Below are positions 1-9,104 of a stretch of DNA of 64,000 nucleotides, piece after piece. The position numbers were made by a program, and so were the translations under genes. Within the stretch, counting starts at the first letter, position 1. Every line of letters starts with the position of its first letter. The DNA is from Labilithrix sp. Its GTDB lineage: Bacteria; Myxococcota_A; Polyangia; Polyangiales; Polyangiaceae. The stretch is from the NCBI GenBank assembly GCA_019637155.1, contig JAHBWE010000006.1, positions 372,001 to 436,000 of the forward strand, given 5' to 3'. Below the pieces are notes generated by a model. It saw only the letters and a list, made by a program, of their open reading frames with translations. It made no database searches and had not been told where the DNA came from.

Positions 1-86
1 CCCACCGCCGGACGCGCGGCCTCGCGCGGGCTGACACGGGCTGACTCGTGCGGGCGTTTCACGCCTCGGCGCCGTATCCCGAGGTG

Positions 87-557
87 ATGCGCTTGTTCTT
101 CTGCTCCGTCGTCCTCTCGCTGATGCTCTCGACCGGCTCCGCCCGCGCCGCCGATGACGAGGCGCCGCTGCGGATCAGCAAGGCCTTCCTCCTCGTCGCC
201 GGCGGCATCACCGTGACGCCGCTCGCGATGGTCGCCCGTCTGAAGGCCTTCGAATCCAGCGCCGATCGCGTCACGGCGGGAGAAGTCTCGTGGGAGGCCG
301 ACGGGCTCTGGCTCGTCCCGGGGTTCGGCGGCCTCTTCCACGGTCTCGGCGCGATGTTCGCCGCCACGCTCTACGGCGACGGCGAGGGCTTCCTGCTCGG
401 TGGGGCGATCACGGCGCTCGGTGCCACCGAGGCGATGGGGCTCGCCGCGTCGATCCTCGGGCTCGCCGAAATGGGAAAGGACGAGCCACGACGGTCCGCC
501 GTCGTCGTTCGTCCCTTCGTGTCGGCGCAGGGGGCCGGGGTCACCGGCACGTTCTGA
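87..557 (+). CDS. exported hypothetical protein
   Basis: A 156-residue protein of unknown function. Residues 1-21 form a clear Sec signal peptide ending SARA, cleaved before ADDE. The mature part has two Gly/Ala/Leu-rich hydrophobic stretches (around residues 75-95 and 100-125) and ends GAGVTGTF, an aromatic C-terminus like those of small outer-membrane proteins. A GTG 39 bases upstream would only add polar residues ahead of the signal peptide, so the ATG at 87 is preferred. It converges with the VWA gene and has no operon partner. Envelope location is inferred; I do not recognise the family. Confidence 0.6.
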   Translation: MRLFFCSVVLSLMLSTGSARAADDEAPLRISKAFLLVAGGITVTPLAMVARLKAFESSADRVTAGEVSWEADGLWLVPGFGGLFHGLGAMFAATLYGDGEGFLLGGAITALGATEAMGLAASILGLAEMGKDEPRRSAVVVRPFVSAQGAGVTGTF

Positions 558-572
558 GAGCCGCGCGCGCGA

Positions 573-1748
573 TCAGCGCACGCCGCCGCCGGGGAGCTCG
601 GTGCCCGGCGGCGCGCTGATGGCGCAGCCGAAGACGATGTCGAGCTTGCCGCCGGTCACGTCGGCCTTCAGCGTCGCGCAGCTCGCGGCGCACATCACGA
701 CCTCCTTCGGCGCGGCCGCGTCGTCGTAGTGCCAGCCGTTCGGGTTCGAGCAGTCGGCGCTGTACGGGAGCGTCTGCGACGAGCCGCCGGCCGGCGTGTA
801 GTCGACGTTGACCGCGTTGACGTCGAGCGTCTGGCCCGACGGCGGCGCGGGGAGCGCGTAGCTGCAGCCGAGCTGCTCCGCCTTGATCTGACCCACCGCC
901 GCGCGGAGGTCCGCGCTCACCTGCGCGGGGTCGCTCGTCGGGATCATGATCGCGTCGCCCGTGCCGCCGCCGTTCGCGATCGTGTCGAGCTTCGTCGCCT
1001 CGGGGCCGACGCCGATCACGTAGGTCGGGATGCTCGCGGCGACGGCGGCCGCCTCCGCCGCGACGTTCTCGGCGGTGGAGCTGCAGTCGTTGGGATCGCC
1101 GTCCGTCGCGAGGACGATCGCGACCTTCTCGCCGGCGGGGAGCGACGCCTTGATCTGCTGCGCGTACTGGATCGCGCCCTTGAGCGCCGGCTTCGTCGGC
1201 GTGCCGCCGCCCGGCGACGCGTCGTCGAGCGCGTCCGCGAAGGCGTCCGCCTCCGGGAGGCCGCGCATCGACACCGCCGGCGTCGCGTACGTCGCGGCGC
1301 TGCACTGGACCGCGTCGCCGCCGCCCTGACCGAAGAAGGCGATCGACGCGTGAACGTTCGCGTTCGCGGGATCGGCGAAGAACGCCTTGAGGCCGGAGAC
1401 GACCGGCTTCCAGCGCACCTTCTCGTTCTGCCCGTGCTTCGAGTTCCCCATGCTGCCCGAGCGATCGATCATGAAGACGAGATGGACCGGCGGCGCCTCC
1501 ACCGACGCGCTCGACGTCGCGCACGCGGAGCCCGGCGTCACGTTGCCGACGTCGCCCGCGCCGCCCGACGAGGACGCGGAGAGCGTCGGGACCGCGCCCG
1601 ACGACGCGCCGTCGTTCGTGCCGAAGCCCGTCCTCGTCGCGCTCTCGTCGCCGTCGTTCTGCCCGTCGCCTTCGGCGGCGCCGCTGCAGCCCACCGCTGC
1701 CAGGAGGAGAGAGAGACCAACGATGATTCCAACGCGCTTGTTCTTCAC
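573..1748 (-). CDS. VWA-domain lipoprotein
   Basis: A 391-residue lipoprotein: signal peptide with lipobox Cys at residue 21, a Ser/Gly/Asp-rich linker to about residue 85, then a von Willebrand factor A domain. The metal-binding MIDAS motif is intact as DRSGS at residues 95-99, and the LATDGDPND motif supplies the downstream Asp. The C-terminal 120 residues carry paired cysteines. VWA domains bind protein ligands through a divalent metal, so a surface adhesion or scaffold role is likely; no partner is encoded nearby. It is divergent from the next gene across a 142-base gap containing a palindrome. Confidence 0.85.
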   Translation of the reverse strand: MKNKRVGIIVGLSLLLAAVGCSGAAEGDGQNDGDESATRTGFGTNDGASSGAVPTLSASSSGGAGDVGNVTPGSACATSSASVEAPPVHLVFMIDRSGSMGNSKHGQNEKVRWKPVVSGLKAFFADPANANVHASIAFFGQGGGDAVQCSAATYATPAVSMRGLPEADAFADALDDASPGGGTPTKPALKGAIQYAQQIKASLPAGEKVAIVLATDGDPNDCSSTAENVAAEAAAVAASIPTYVIGVGPEATKLDTIANGGGTGDAIMIPTSDPAQVSADLRAAVGQIKAEQLGCSYALPAPPSGQTLDVNAVNVDYTPAGGSSQTLPYSADCSNPNGWHYDDAAAPKEVVMCAASCATLKADVTGGKLDIVFGCAISAPPGTELPGGGVR

Positions 1749-1830
1749 GCACCAGAACCTAAGCCCCGACCGCGTAGTGTCGTTCGCTCAGTCGGAGACG
1801 CTCGATCGGACGACGAGCTCGCCGCCGCAG

Positions 1831-1843
1831 TACGGTAACCGTA
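1831..1843. promoter_or_regulatory. 13-bp palindrome in divergent promoter region
   Basis: The sequence TACGGTAACCGTA is a perfect inverted repeat with 6-bp arms and one central base. It lies between the divergent VWA (-) and helix-hairpin-helix (+) lipoprotein genes, 48 bases before the latter's ATG. This is where a shared operator would sit; no regulator can be named. Confidence 0.35.
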
Positions 1844-1890
1844 GGAAATGACTAGGGTTGCGCGCAGCGTATGGCGTGTCAATCTTACAT

Positions 1891-2802
1891 ATGCCTACAC
1901 TTCGTCCCTGGTTGGCGATCGTGCTCGCGGCGATGGTTGGCGTCGGGTGCGCGGAGCCGCGCGGCGAAGACGCGAGCGTGGCGGAGGGCGAGCTCGGCGA
2001 GGACGCGCTGAACCCGCTCGACGAGGAAGGTGTGCTGCTGCTCGTGAACGATCGCGCCGTCACGGCGGACGTGTTGACGGCGCGCGCGGGGATGACCGCG
2101 CCCGGCGCGCAGGCGATCGTCGACTACCGCACGAACGCGGACGGCGCGCCGCGCTGGTTCATGGAGCTCGACGAGCTCACCGCGCTCCCGGGCCTCGGCG
2201 CGAACGCGCTCGACGAGCTCGTCGCCGACGCGCGCGCGAACGGGTACGTCGAGGCGCGCGGGTTCGAGCCGCCGACGTCGGCGCGCCTCTCGATCCCCGA
2301 CGGCCTCGGCCGCCCGCCCACGTCGAACGACGTCACGGTCGAGGCGGGCTTCGACGGCAAGTCGCCCGACGACGTCGTCGCGCTCGTCCGCTCGCGCCTC
2401 ACCAACAAGCTCTACTCCGGCAACGAGCGGTTCGTCGACGAGACCGTGCGCACGAACCACAAGGCGTTCACGATCGCGCTCGGCAACCTGTTCGCGCCGA
2501 GCTCGCCCACCGCCGCGCTCGTGAACGGCCTCCAGGCGGACCGCATCACGATGCTCGGGACGATGTCGGCCGTCACCCCCACCATCATCATGGTCGAGAA
2601 GGCCGGCGCCGCGACGTATTACGCGCGCGGCGAGGGCAGCGGCGCGTACCAGCCCATCCCGAAGCCCCGATACCCGATCATCATGCGCTCGCGCGTCCGC
2701 ACGCTGAGCCACCCCGAAGGCCCGGGCGTGCGCGTGTTCTATCCCGCCTGGTCGGCGAAGGTCCTCGAGGGCCCGACCGGGACCGTCATCGAATCTCGAT
2801 GA
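1891..2802 (+). CDS. lipoprotein with helix-hairpin-helix-like domain
   Basis: A 303-residue lipoprotein starting at the ATG before PTLRPWL; upstream codons do not encode a signal peptide. The lipobox Cys follows AAMVGVG. Residues about 35-115 resemble a ComEA-type tandem helix-hairpin-helix region: a first unit ending AQAIVDYR and a second reading ELDELTALPGLGANALDEL. The last 180 residues have no family I recognise. HhH pairs normally bind DNA backbone non-specifically, so an envelope DNA-binding role is possible but inferred. The next gene follows on the same strand after 36 bases. Confidence 0.65.
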   Translation: MPTLRPWLAIVLAAMVGVGCAEPRGEDASVAEGELGEDALNPLDEEGVLLLVNDRAVTADVLTARAGMTAPGAQAIVDYRTNADGAPRWFMELDELTALPGLGANALDELVADARANGYVEARGFEPPTSARLSIPDGLGRPPTSNDVTVEAGFDGKSPDDVVALVRSRLTNKLYSGNERFVDETVRTNHKAFTIALGNLFAPSSPTAALVNGLQADRITMLGTMSAVTPTIIMVEKAGAATYYARGEGSGAYQPIPKPRYPIIMRSRVRTLSHPEGPGVRVFYPAWSAKVLEGPTGTVIESR

Positions 2803-2838
2803 GTCACGTCTCTCCACGCTCGTGCGATAAGACGGATC

Positions 2839-3789
2839 GTGCGCCGGTCGTTGCTCGCTCTCGCGCTGATCGCTTGTCGCTCCCGCGCGTCGCCGCCGCC
2901 GCCGCCGCCCGCCGCCGACGCCGCCCCGCCCACGCAGGACGCCGCGCCGGCGTACACGCGCGTGCGTCGCGGCGGCACGGACGCCACGTTCGTCGTCGTC
3001 TCCGATACGCATGTTGGCTATTTGTACCCGGCCGAGAAATCGAAGCTCTCGAAGAGCGCGGTGAAGGAGCCCGTCGGGCTCGAAAGAGACAATGCCAAGT
3101 TGATCGCGCGCCTGAACTCCATCGCGGGGCGCGATTACCCCGCCAAGATCGGCGGCAAGGTCGCGCCGCCGAGCGGCGTCGTCATCACCGGCGATCTCAC
3201 CGAGTGGGGGCAGGCCCTGGAGTGGGAGCGGTTCGTCGAGCTCTACGGCCTCACCGGGACCGAGGGGCCGCTGAAGCTGCCGGTGTTCGAGATGATTGGC
3301 AATCACGACAAGGTCGCGCTCGGGCCCTGGGTCGCCGATCGGGTCGCGGAGCGTCACGGCGGCCGCTACTACGCGTGGGACTGGGGCGACCTCCACCTCC
3401 TCGCGCTCGGGGAGGCGCCGGACGACGACGGGCTCGCGTTCCTCGAGAAGGACCTCGCCCACGTCGCGCCCGACGTGCCGCTCGTCCTCTTCTTCCACCT
3501 CGCGCTCCTCGGGCCGTGGTCGGACGGCAATTGGTTCGACGGCGTCTACAAGGACCGCCTCCATCGCCTCATCGACGGGCGCAACGTGGTCGCGATCTTC
3601 CACGGCCATCACCACGCGACGGGCCACTACGAGTGGCGCGGCATCGACGTGTGGAAGCCGGGCGCGGTCAAGCACGACGCGCACACGTTCGCGGTCGTGC
3701 ACGCGACCGACGAACACTGGACGGTGGCCTCGTACGACTGGGAGCTCGACGCGTGGCGCGATAGCTACGCGAAGAAGATGCCGCGCTGA
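2839..3789 (+). CDS. calcineurin-like metallophosphoesterase lipoprotein
   Basis: A 316-residue protein from a GTG start with a very short lipoprotein signal (lipobox ALIAC, Cys13) and a Pro/Ala-rich linker. The metallophosphoesterase signature set is complete: DTH at 56-58, GDLTEWG with Asp119, GNHDK at 154-158, His220 and the final GHHH at 256-259. These residues coordinate the two metals of the hydrolase site, so an active phosphomono- or phosphodiesterase is expected. The substrate cannot be told. It probably acts in the periplasm or at the outer membrane. Confidence 0.88.
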   Translation: MRRSLLALALIACRSRASPPPPPPAADAAPPTQDAAPAYTRVRRGGTDATFVVVSDTHVGYLYPAEKSKLSKSAVKEPVGLERDNAKLIARLNSIAGRDYPAKIGGKVAPPSGVVITGDLTEWGQALEWERFVELYGLTGTEGPLKLPVFEMIGNHDKVALGPWVADRVAERHGGRYYAWDWGDLHLLALGEAPDDDGLAFLEKDLAHVAPDVPLVLFFHLALLGPWSDGNWFDGVYKDRLHRLIDGRNVVAIFHGHHHATGHYEWRGIDVWKPGAVKHDAHTFAVVHATDEHWTVASYDWELDAWRDSYAKKMPR

Positions 3790-3820
3790 GCGCCGCGCCG
3801 CCTGCGATACCCTGGGCGCG

Positions 3821-5302
3821 ATGGATGCGTATCGCGAGCTACATTGGCGTTTCGATCGGCACTACCTCCTGCGGAGCTCGGCGGACATGCTCGAGTGGGA
3901 CGCGCAGGCGATGATGCCGGACGGCGGCGGCGACCTCCGCGCCGCGCAGCTCGGCACCCTCCGCGTCCTCGCGCACGAGGCGATCTCCGGCGCCGACATG
4001 CAGGCGCTCCTCGACGGCGCCGACGCCGCGCCGCCGGCCAATCCGTGGGAGCGCGACAACCTCGCCGCGATGCGGCGCGCGTGGGTGCACGCCGCCGCGG
4101 TCCCGGCCGATCTCGTCGAGGCGCGCACGCGCGCGACCTCGGCCTGCGAGCTCGCCTGGCGGAGCGCGCGCCGCGACGACGACTTCGCGAGCCTCCTCCC
4201 GCTCCTCTCCGAGGTCGTGAACCTCACCCGCCAGATGGGAGAGGCGAAGGCCGCGCTGATGAAGCTCTCGGTGTGGGACGCCCTCGCCGACGAGTACGAG
4301 CCGGGCGCGCGCGAGGAGCAGCTCGCGTCGCTCTTCACGCGGCTCGAGCACGAGCTCCCCACGATCGTCGACGCGATCATCGAGGCGCAAGCGAAGCGGC
4401 CGCCGGCGCCGGAGCTCGCCGGCCCGTTCCCGATCGAGCGGCAGGCCGCGCTCGGGCGCCACCTCGCGCAGCAGATGGGGTTCGACTTCACGCGCGGCCG
4501 CCTCGACGTGAGCGTGCATCCGTTCTGCGGCGGCGCCTCCGAGGACGTGCGAATGACGACCCGCTACGACGAGCGCGACTTCCTCACGAGCGTCCTCGGC
4601 GTCATCCACGAGACGGGGCACGCGCTCTACGAGATGGGGCTCCCGCGCGCGTGGGCGCGCCAGCCGATCGGGCACGCGCAAGGGATGGGGCTCCACGAGA
4701 GCCAATCGCTCTTGATGGAAATGCAGGCGGCGCGTACTCCCGAGTTCCTCGGATACTTGGCAAAGACGGCGGGGCAGCTCCTCGGCATCGAGCTCCGGCC
4801 GGAGTCGCTCGCGCAGCACGCGCTGAAGGTGGAGCGCAGCCTCGTTCGCGTCGACGCCGACGAGGCGACGTATCCACTCCACATCATCGTTCGCTTCGGG
4901 ATCGAGCGCGCGCTCATGAGCGGGGACCTCGCGGTGAAGGACCTCCCCGGCGCGTTCCGCGACGCGATGGCGCGCGTCGTCGGCGTTCGCCCGAACACCG
5001 ATCGGGACGGCTGTCTCCAGGACGTGCACTGGCCGTCGGGGGCGTTCGGTTATTTCCCGAGCTACACGCTCGGCGCGATCGCGGCGGCGCAGCTCTTCGC
5101 CGGCGCGCTCGCCGCGAACCCCGCGATCCCGTCGGAGCTCGCGCGCGGCGAGCTCACCGGCCTCCGCGCCTACGCGCTCGAGCACGTGCACCAGCACGGC
5201 TCGCGCTTCGACACGAACGGCGTCCTCGAGCGCGCGACGGGCCGCGGCCTCGACGTCGACGCGCTCCTCGCGCACCTCCGCCGCCGCTACCTCGCGTCGT
5301 GA
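3821..5302 (+). CDS. M32 family metallocarboxypeptidase
   Basis: A 493-residue cytoplasmic zinc carboxypeptidase (carboxypeptidase Taq family, EC 3.4.17.19), close to the usual length of about 500. It removes C-terminal residues from peptides with broad specificity. The zinc motif HETGH is at 263-267 with the third ligand in HESQS (Glu293). Other M32 signatures are present: DVRMTTRYDERDF from about 242, TYPLHII, and GCLQDVHWPSGAFGYFPSY near the C-terminus. The ATG at 3821 gives the family N-terminus (YRELHWRF); the open frame runs much further upstream only because of the GC bias. Monocistronic, with the next gene converging. Confidence 0.95.
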   Translation: MDAYRELHWRFDRHYLLRSSADMLEWDAQAMMPDGGGDLRAAQLGTLRVLAHEAISGADMQALLDGADAAPPANPWERDNLAAMRRAWVHAAAVPADLVEARTRATSACELAWRSARRDDDFASLLPLLSEVVNLTRQMGEAKAALMKLSVWDALADEYEPGAREEQLASLFTRLEHELPTIVDAIIEAQAKRPPAPELAGPFPIERQAALGRHLAQQMGFDFTRGRLDVSVHPFCGGASEDVRMTTRYDERDFLTSVLGVIHETGHALYEMGLPRAWARQPIGHAQGMGLHESQSLLMEMQAARTPEFLGYLAKTAGQLLGIELRPESLAQHALKVERSLVRVDADEATYPLHIIVRFGIERALMSGDLAVKDLPGAFRDAMARVVGVRPNTDRDGCLQDVHWPSGAFGYFPSYTLGAIAAAQLFAGALAANPAIPSELARGELTGLRAYALEHVHQHGSRFDTNGVLERATGRGLDVDALLAHLRRRYLAS

Positions 5303-5308
5303 TAATCG

Positions 5309-6001
5309 CTAATAGCGGAAGCCGAGGAGCACGCTCGGCCCCCACACGAACACGCTCCCGAAATGGAGGTGCGCGTCGAAGCGGGCCTCCGCCGTCACCG
5401 CGTGGTCGTTGCGTGGTCCGAACGGAAAGAGGTCGACCCCGAGGTGCACGCCGGCGCCGATGCCGAGCGCGTACATGCGTTTGTCGATCGTCGCGCGGCG
5501 GATGAAGAGATATCCGGTCTCCGCCGTGCCCCCGAGGCGGAGCACGCCCATGCGGAGGAGATCGCCGGTGTAGCCGAGCCGGACGTCCCATGTCCGGAGA
5601 TCGTTCTCGGTCGCGCCGTAGAGCACGGAGATGCCGCCGTAGTGGGCAATGGTGTCGGTCTGCGAGCCGACGCCGAGGCGGACGCGCGCGCCGGTGACCG
5701 GGATGCCGTTGACCTGCTGGTACTGGAAGCCGCCCGCGCCGCGGAACGAGAGGCGGTGCTTCTTCGCGGCGTCTTCTTCGGACTGGGGCGGCGCGGACGC
5801 AGGTGCGGGTGCGGGGCCCGCGGCGTCGGGCTCGGCGCCCGCGTCGGCTTGCTCGTAGACGATCGCCGGCTCGCCACCGCCGTCGCTGCTCGAGGGAGCC
5901 GGCGCCGGCAAGGTCTCGAGCTCCTGCGCGTGCGCGATCGAGAAGAGGGAGAGCGCGCCGGCCGCGGCGACGCCGAGGAAGAGGACGCCGCGGAGGCTCA
6001 T
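5309..6001 (-). CDS. putative outer-membrane beta-barrel protein
   Basis: A 230-residue exported protein: signal peptide ending IAHA, a Pro/Ala/Asp-rich linker to about residue 75, then a C-terminal half of short alternating strands (LSFRGAGGFQYQ, LGIGAGVHLGVDLFPFG) ending LLGFRY. The terminal aromatic residue and Gly-rich strand pattern are typical of outer-membrane barrels recognised by BAM. Its start overlaps the stop of the upstream Cys-rich gene by four bases (ATGA), so the two are translationally coupled. Function unknown. Confidence 0.7.
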   Translation of the reverse strand: MSLRGVLFLGVAAAGALSLFSIAHAQELETLPAPAPSSSDGGGEPAIVYEQADAGAEPDAAGPAPAPASAPPQSEEDAAKKHRLSFRGAGGFQYQQVNGIPVTGARVRLGVGSQTDTIAHYGGISVLYGATENDLRTWDVRLGYTGDLLRMGVLRLGGTAETGYLFIRRATIDKRMYALGIGAGVHLGVDLFPFGPRNDHAVTAEARFDAHLHFGSVFVWGPSVLLGFRY

Positions 6002-6330
6002 CGGCAGACCTCCTGCTCGATCTGGGCGGTGGACTGGCCGGGGTACGGCTCGTTCGCGATGCGGGTCATGGCGGCGCAGATGTCTCGGTTGCGGAGGTCG
6101 TCGCAGCTGCGGTCGCGCACGCAGCCGGCGGCGCGGTTGGTGAAGTCGACGCCGGAGTTGCAGCCGACGTCGCAGCTGAACCGCCGCGCGTCGATGTCGG
6201 GACAACACTCCTCGAGGCGCGAGACCGCCTCCTCGCACTGGAGCTCGTCGTTGTCGAAGTTGGCGCAAGAGAGGGCGGCCGCGACGAAGAGGGCGACGAG
6301 CACCCCGAGCCCATGGCGTCGAACACGCAC
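5998..6330 (-). CDS. small Cys-rich lipoprotein
   Basis: A 110-residue lipoprotein with lipobox ALSC and nine further cysteines in a compact pattern (LQCEE, ECCPD, FSCDVGC, GCVRD, RSCDD, DICAA, EVCR), which suggests several disulfides in an oxidising compartment. It is the first gene of a two-gene unit with the barrel-like protein, overlapping it by ATGA. No catalytic motif is visible; a structural or binding partner of the barrel is an inference from the coupling. Confidence 0.7.
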   Translation of the reverse strand: MRVRRHGLGVLVALFVAAALSCANFDNDELQCEEAVSRLEECCPDIDARRFSCDVGCNSGVDFTNRAAGCVRDRSCDDLRNRDICAAMTRIANEPYPGQSTAQIEQEVCR

Positions 6331-6422
6331 GCCCCGAAGGTATCCGGTGCCACGCCTCCGTGTCTCGATGACTTCGCGAAGGTCCGCGTGTACGGTGAGA
6401 GGCGCGCGAAAAACGTGTCGTC

Positions 6423-8006
6423 ATGAAATACGGGCTTCGTCTCTTCCTCCTCGCGACGGTCTCCGCCGCTCTCGTCACCGACGCCGGAGAGGCGGAGGCA
6501 TGCGGCGGCTGCTTCATCCCGCCCGCCGACGCCACCGTCGTGAACGACCACCGGATGGCGTTCTCGATCTCGCAGAACCAGACCGTGCTCTGGGACCAGA
6601 TCCGCTACTCCGGCGATCCGTCCGAGTTCGCGTGGGTCCTCCCCGTGAAGCCCGGCGCCCGCATCGAGCTCGCGAACGACGAGTTCTTCACCGCGCTCGA
6701 CACGAGCACCCAGCCCGTCGTCTACGCCCCGCAGCGCTTCGGCGCCTTCGACAACGCGGGGTGCGGCCTCTCCGGCTGCGCCGACGACGGCGAGGCCTCG
6801 GCCCTGAGCGCGGGCGGTGGGAGCGACGTCGAGATCCTCAGCCAGAGCGTGGTCGGTCCCTACGACACGGTCACGCTCCGCGCGACGGAGGAGGACGCCC
6901 TCACCAACTGGCTCCGGAACAACGACTTCGTCATCCCCGTGTCGATCGAGCCGACGATCGCCGCCTACGTGAAGGAGGGATTCGACTTCATCGCGCTGAA
7001 GCTCCGGCCGACCTGCGGCGAGCGCCAGATGCGACCGGTCCGCGTCGTGAGCCCGGGCGCGATCCCCACCCTCCCGCTCCGCATGGTCGCGGCGGGGGTA
7101 GGGCCGCGCGTCGGTATCACGCTTTACGTGATCACGGAGGGCAAATACCAGCCCCAGAACTTCCCGCACGCGCTCATCGACGACGATGACCTCCGCTGGG
7201 ATTACTCGCAAAACAAATCGAACTACGAGCCGCTCTCTCAGGAGATCATGGGGCGCGACGACGGGCGGACGTGGGTGACGGAATACGCCGATCGCCCGCA
7301 GTTGCCGCTCGTGAAAGGCTGGCAGACACCGCAACAGCAAACGCGGTTCGGCCAGACCACGGCCGCGTCCCGCCGCCTGCAGACCGGCTTGACCGATCTC
7401 TATTACGGACTTTGCAAATTCTACCGGCCGCCGCCGTCGCCTTTCGGCTCGTCGACGAGCAGCTCGTCGTCGTCCGGGAACGTCGTCCTCACGCCGTGCC
7501 TGGAGGACGGCGGCAGCCAGAGCCGTCCTCCGATCGTGGACGCCGGAGCCGACGCCGACGCTGGAGACGACGACGACGCGGGGATCGACGCCGGCTCGAC
7601 CCAAGAGCCCGACCCGGAGCCGGAGCCCGATCCCGACGATCCGAGGCCGAGCGGGAACCTCGTCCGGGACTGCGCGTACCTCGACGACCTCGATCTCGCG
7701 ATCGACGGCCTCGCGCGCGAGAACGTGTGGGTCACGCGCCTTCGCTCCCAGCTCCCGAGCACGGTGCTCACCGACGGCGATCTGATCGTCGAGCCGGCGA
7801 AGCTCTCCGACGGGCGCGCCGACACGACCACGGTCAGCAACCTGCACTGGGCCCTCTACGCCGAGGGGGAGGCGGTGCCCGAGAGCACCAAGGGCCGCTG
7901 CGATACGACCCCGCGCTCCGCCCGCTCGCGCGCGGGAGCGTGGGCGATCGGCGTCGGCCTCGCGTTCGCGGGCGCGTCGTGGCTGCGCCGCCGCCGCCGT
8001 CGTTGA
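6423..8006 (+). CDS. DUF2330 protein with MYXO-CTERM-like tail
   Basis: A 527-residue exported protein. The signal peptide is followed directly by ACGGCF, and the first 250 residues carry the DUF2330 pattern, including QNQTVLWDQIRYSGDPSEFAWVLPV. A low-complexity Asp/Ala/Glu/Pro linker (about 345-400) precedes a C-terminal region. The end is Cys, then the hydrophobic segment GAWAIGVGLAFAGASWL, then six arginines, matching the MYXO-CTERM layout for surface sorting. DUF2330 proteins have no known function. Transcribed divergently from the Cys-rich/barrel pair. Confidence 0.85.
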   Translation: MKYGLRLFLLATVSAALVTDAGEAEACGGCFIPPADATVVNDHRMAFSISQNQTVLWDQIRYSGDPSEFAWVLPVKPGARIELANDEFFTALDTSTQPVVYAPQRFGAFDNAGCGLSGCADDGEASALSAGGGSDVEILSQSVVGPYDTVTLRATEEDALTNWLRNNDFVIPVSIEPTIAAYVKEGFDFIALKLRPTCGERQMRPVRVVSPGAIPTLPLRMVAAGVGPRVGITLYVITEGKYQPQNFPHALIDDDDLRWDYSQNKSNYEPLSQEIMGRDDGRTWVTEYADRPQLPLVKGWQTPQQQTRFGQTTAASRRLQTGLTDLYYGLCKFYRPPPSPFGSSTSSSSSSGNVVLTPCLEDGGSQSRPPIVDAGADADAGDDDDAGIDAGSTQEPDPEPEPDPDDPRPSGNLVRDCAYLDDLDLAIDGLARENVWVTRLRSQLPSTVLTDGDLIVEPAKLSDGRADTTTVSNLHWALYAEGEAVPESTKGRCDTTPRSARSRAGAWAIGVGLAFAGASWLRRRRRR

Positions 8007-8037
8007 ACGGAGCACGAGTCGTGGAGCGGAGCCGGAG

Positions 8038-8439
8038 CTACCAGCCGCGCTTCACGAGCGAGCGTCCCATCCAGCCGAGCGCGACGATCGCCGCGCCGAA
8101 CATCACGTACGGCGCGGCGGAGCCGAAGAACACGTGCGCCGCGAACATGAAGAGGCCGGTCGGCACGAGGATGACGCGGCCGCGGCGGCCCCAGAACGAC
8201 GCGCTCGTTCGCTCGTTCGCCCCTTCGACCTCGAGGAGCGCCCGCACCTCTTCCTTCGTGAGCTTCACCGCTCCGCGCTCGTCCGTCTCGTCTTGCAGAG
8301 CCTTGGCGCGCGCGACGACCACGCGCCGCGGCGTCGGCTCCCGCTCCGGTTCCGCCGCGGGCGTCGACGCGCTCGACCGATACGCCGTGCGCTGCGCCTT
8401 CGCCTCGTCCGCGGTCGGGAAGCGGGGCTCGTCGCTCAT
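8038..8439 (-). CDS. small two-helix membrane protein
   Basis: A 133-residue protein starting MSDEPRFP. The N-terminal half is polar and charged, with an acidic helix around KLTKEEVRALLEVEG; the C-terminal half has two adjacent membrane segments (VILVPTGLFMFAAHVFF and APYVMFGAAIVALGWMG) and ends in basic residues. No domain is recognised. It converges with the DUF2330 gene. The translated frame extends far upstream by GC bias, but this ATG is where a protein-like composition begins. Confidence 0.65.
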   Translation of the reverse strand: MSDEPRFPTADEAKAQRTAYRSSASTPAAEPEREPTPRRVVVARAKALQDETDERGAVKLTKEEVRALLEVEGANERTSASFWGRRGRVILVPTGLFMFAAHVFFGSAAPYVMFGAAIVALGWMGRSLVKRGW

Positions 8440-8520
8440 CGCTCGAGCGTAGCGGACGGCCGCCAAGAATGCAGCGGCCGCCGTGGTCACACTCGCGTGC
8501 TGCCGCGCGACGCTCCTCCG

Positions 8521-9087
8521 ATGCGAACGTGCGCGCTGCTCCTCTTCCTCGTCGCGTGCACGGAGCGGCCTCCCCCCGCGGCGCCGCCCGCGGCCGAAGC
8601 CGACCTCGTCCTTCCGATCCCCGCGCGGAGTCAGGCCCCCGAGGCGCCGCCGGCGGGATGGTGCGGCGAGACCGCGATCCAGGAAGGCCTCCTCTATCTC
8701 GGACGCTCCGTCTCGCAGCGCGCGATCAACCGCGCCGGGAAGCCGGCGCACCCCGATCTCTACGCGACGGAGATCCCGATCGCGTTGAAGGAGCTCGGCG
8801 TGCGGTTCACGCGGTACCCCGGCGGTCGCGGCTACGAGGGCTTCCGGCGCTGGGTCGTGGACGCGCTCGCGGCGGGGCACCCCGTCCTCGCGGGCGTGAA
8901 GCTCGTGCCGAGCGCGCATCCCACGTGGGGGCTCGATCACTTCGTGCTGGTCGTGGGGCACGGGAAGAAGGGGCTCCTCGTCAACACGACGTGGGGCTAC
9001 CGCGCCTGGGTCGCCGAGGACGGCGCGTCGGGGCTCTCGCTCGAAGGCGCATTCTACGGCTATCGCCTCGACGGCCTCGCCCGTTGA
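8521..9087 (+). CDS. C39-like (papain-fold) lipoprotein
   Basis: A 188-residue lipoprotein with lipobox LVAC near residue 13. It carries the Peptidase_C39_2 layout: a catalytic-type Cys at the start of a helix in GWCGETAIQEGLLYLG, a His in WGLDHFVLVVGHG, and NTTWGY downstream for the Asn/Asp position. Such proteins are papain-fold peptidases or inactive relatives; the triad looks intact here, so peptidase activity is plausible. The ATG at 8521 is chosen because it begins the lipoprotein signal. No self-evident substrate is encoded nearby. Confidence 0.72.
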   Translation: MRTCALLLFLVACTERPPPAAPPAAEADLVLPIPARSQAPEAPPAGWCGETAIQEGLLYLGRSVSQRAINRAGKPAHPDLYATEIPIALKELGVRFTRYPGGRGYEGFRRWVVDALAAGHPVLAGVKLVPSAHPTWGLDHFVLVVGHGKKGLLVNTTWGYRAWVAEDGASGLSLEGAFYGYRLDGLAR

Positions 9088-9104
9088 GCTAAGCTGCGGC
9101 CGCT

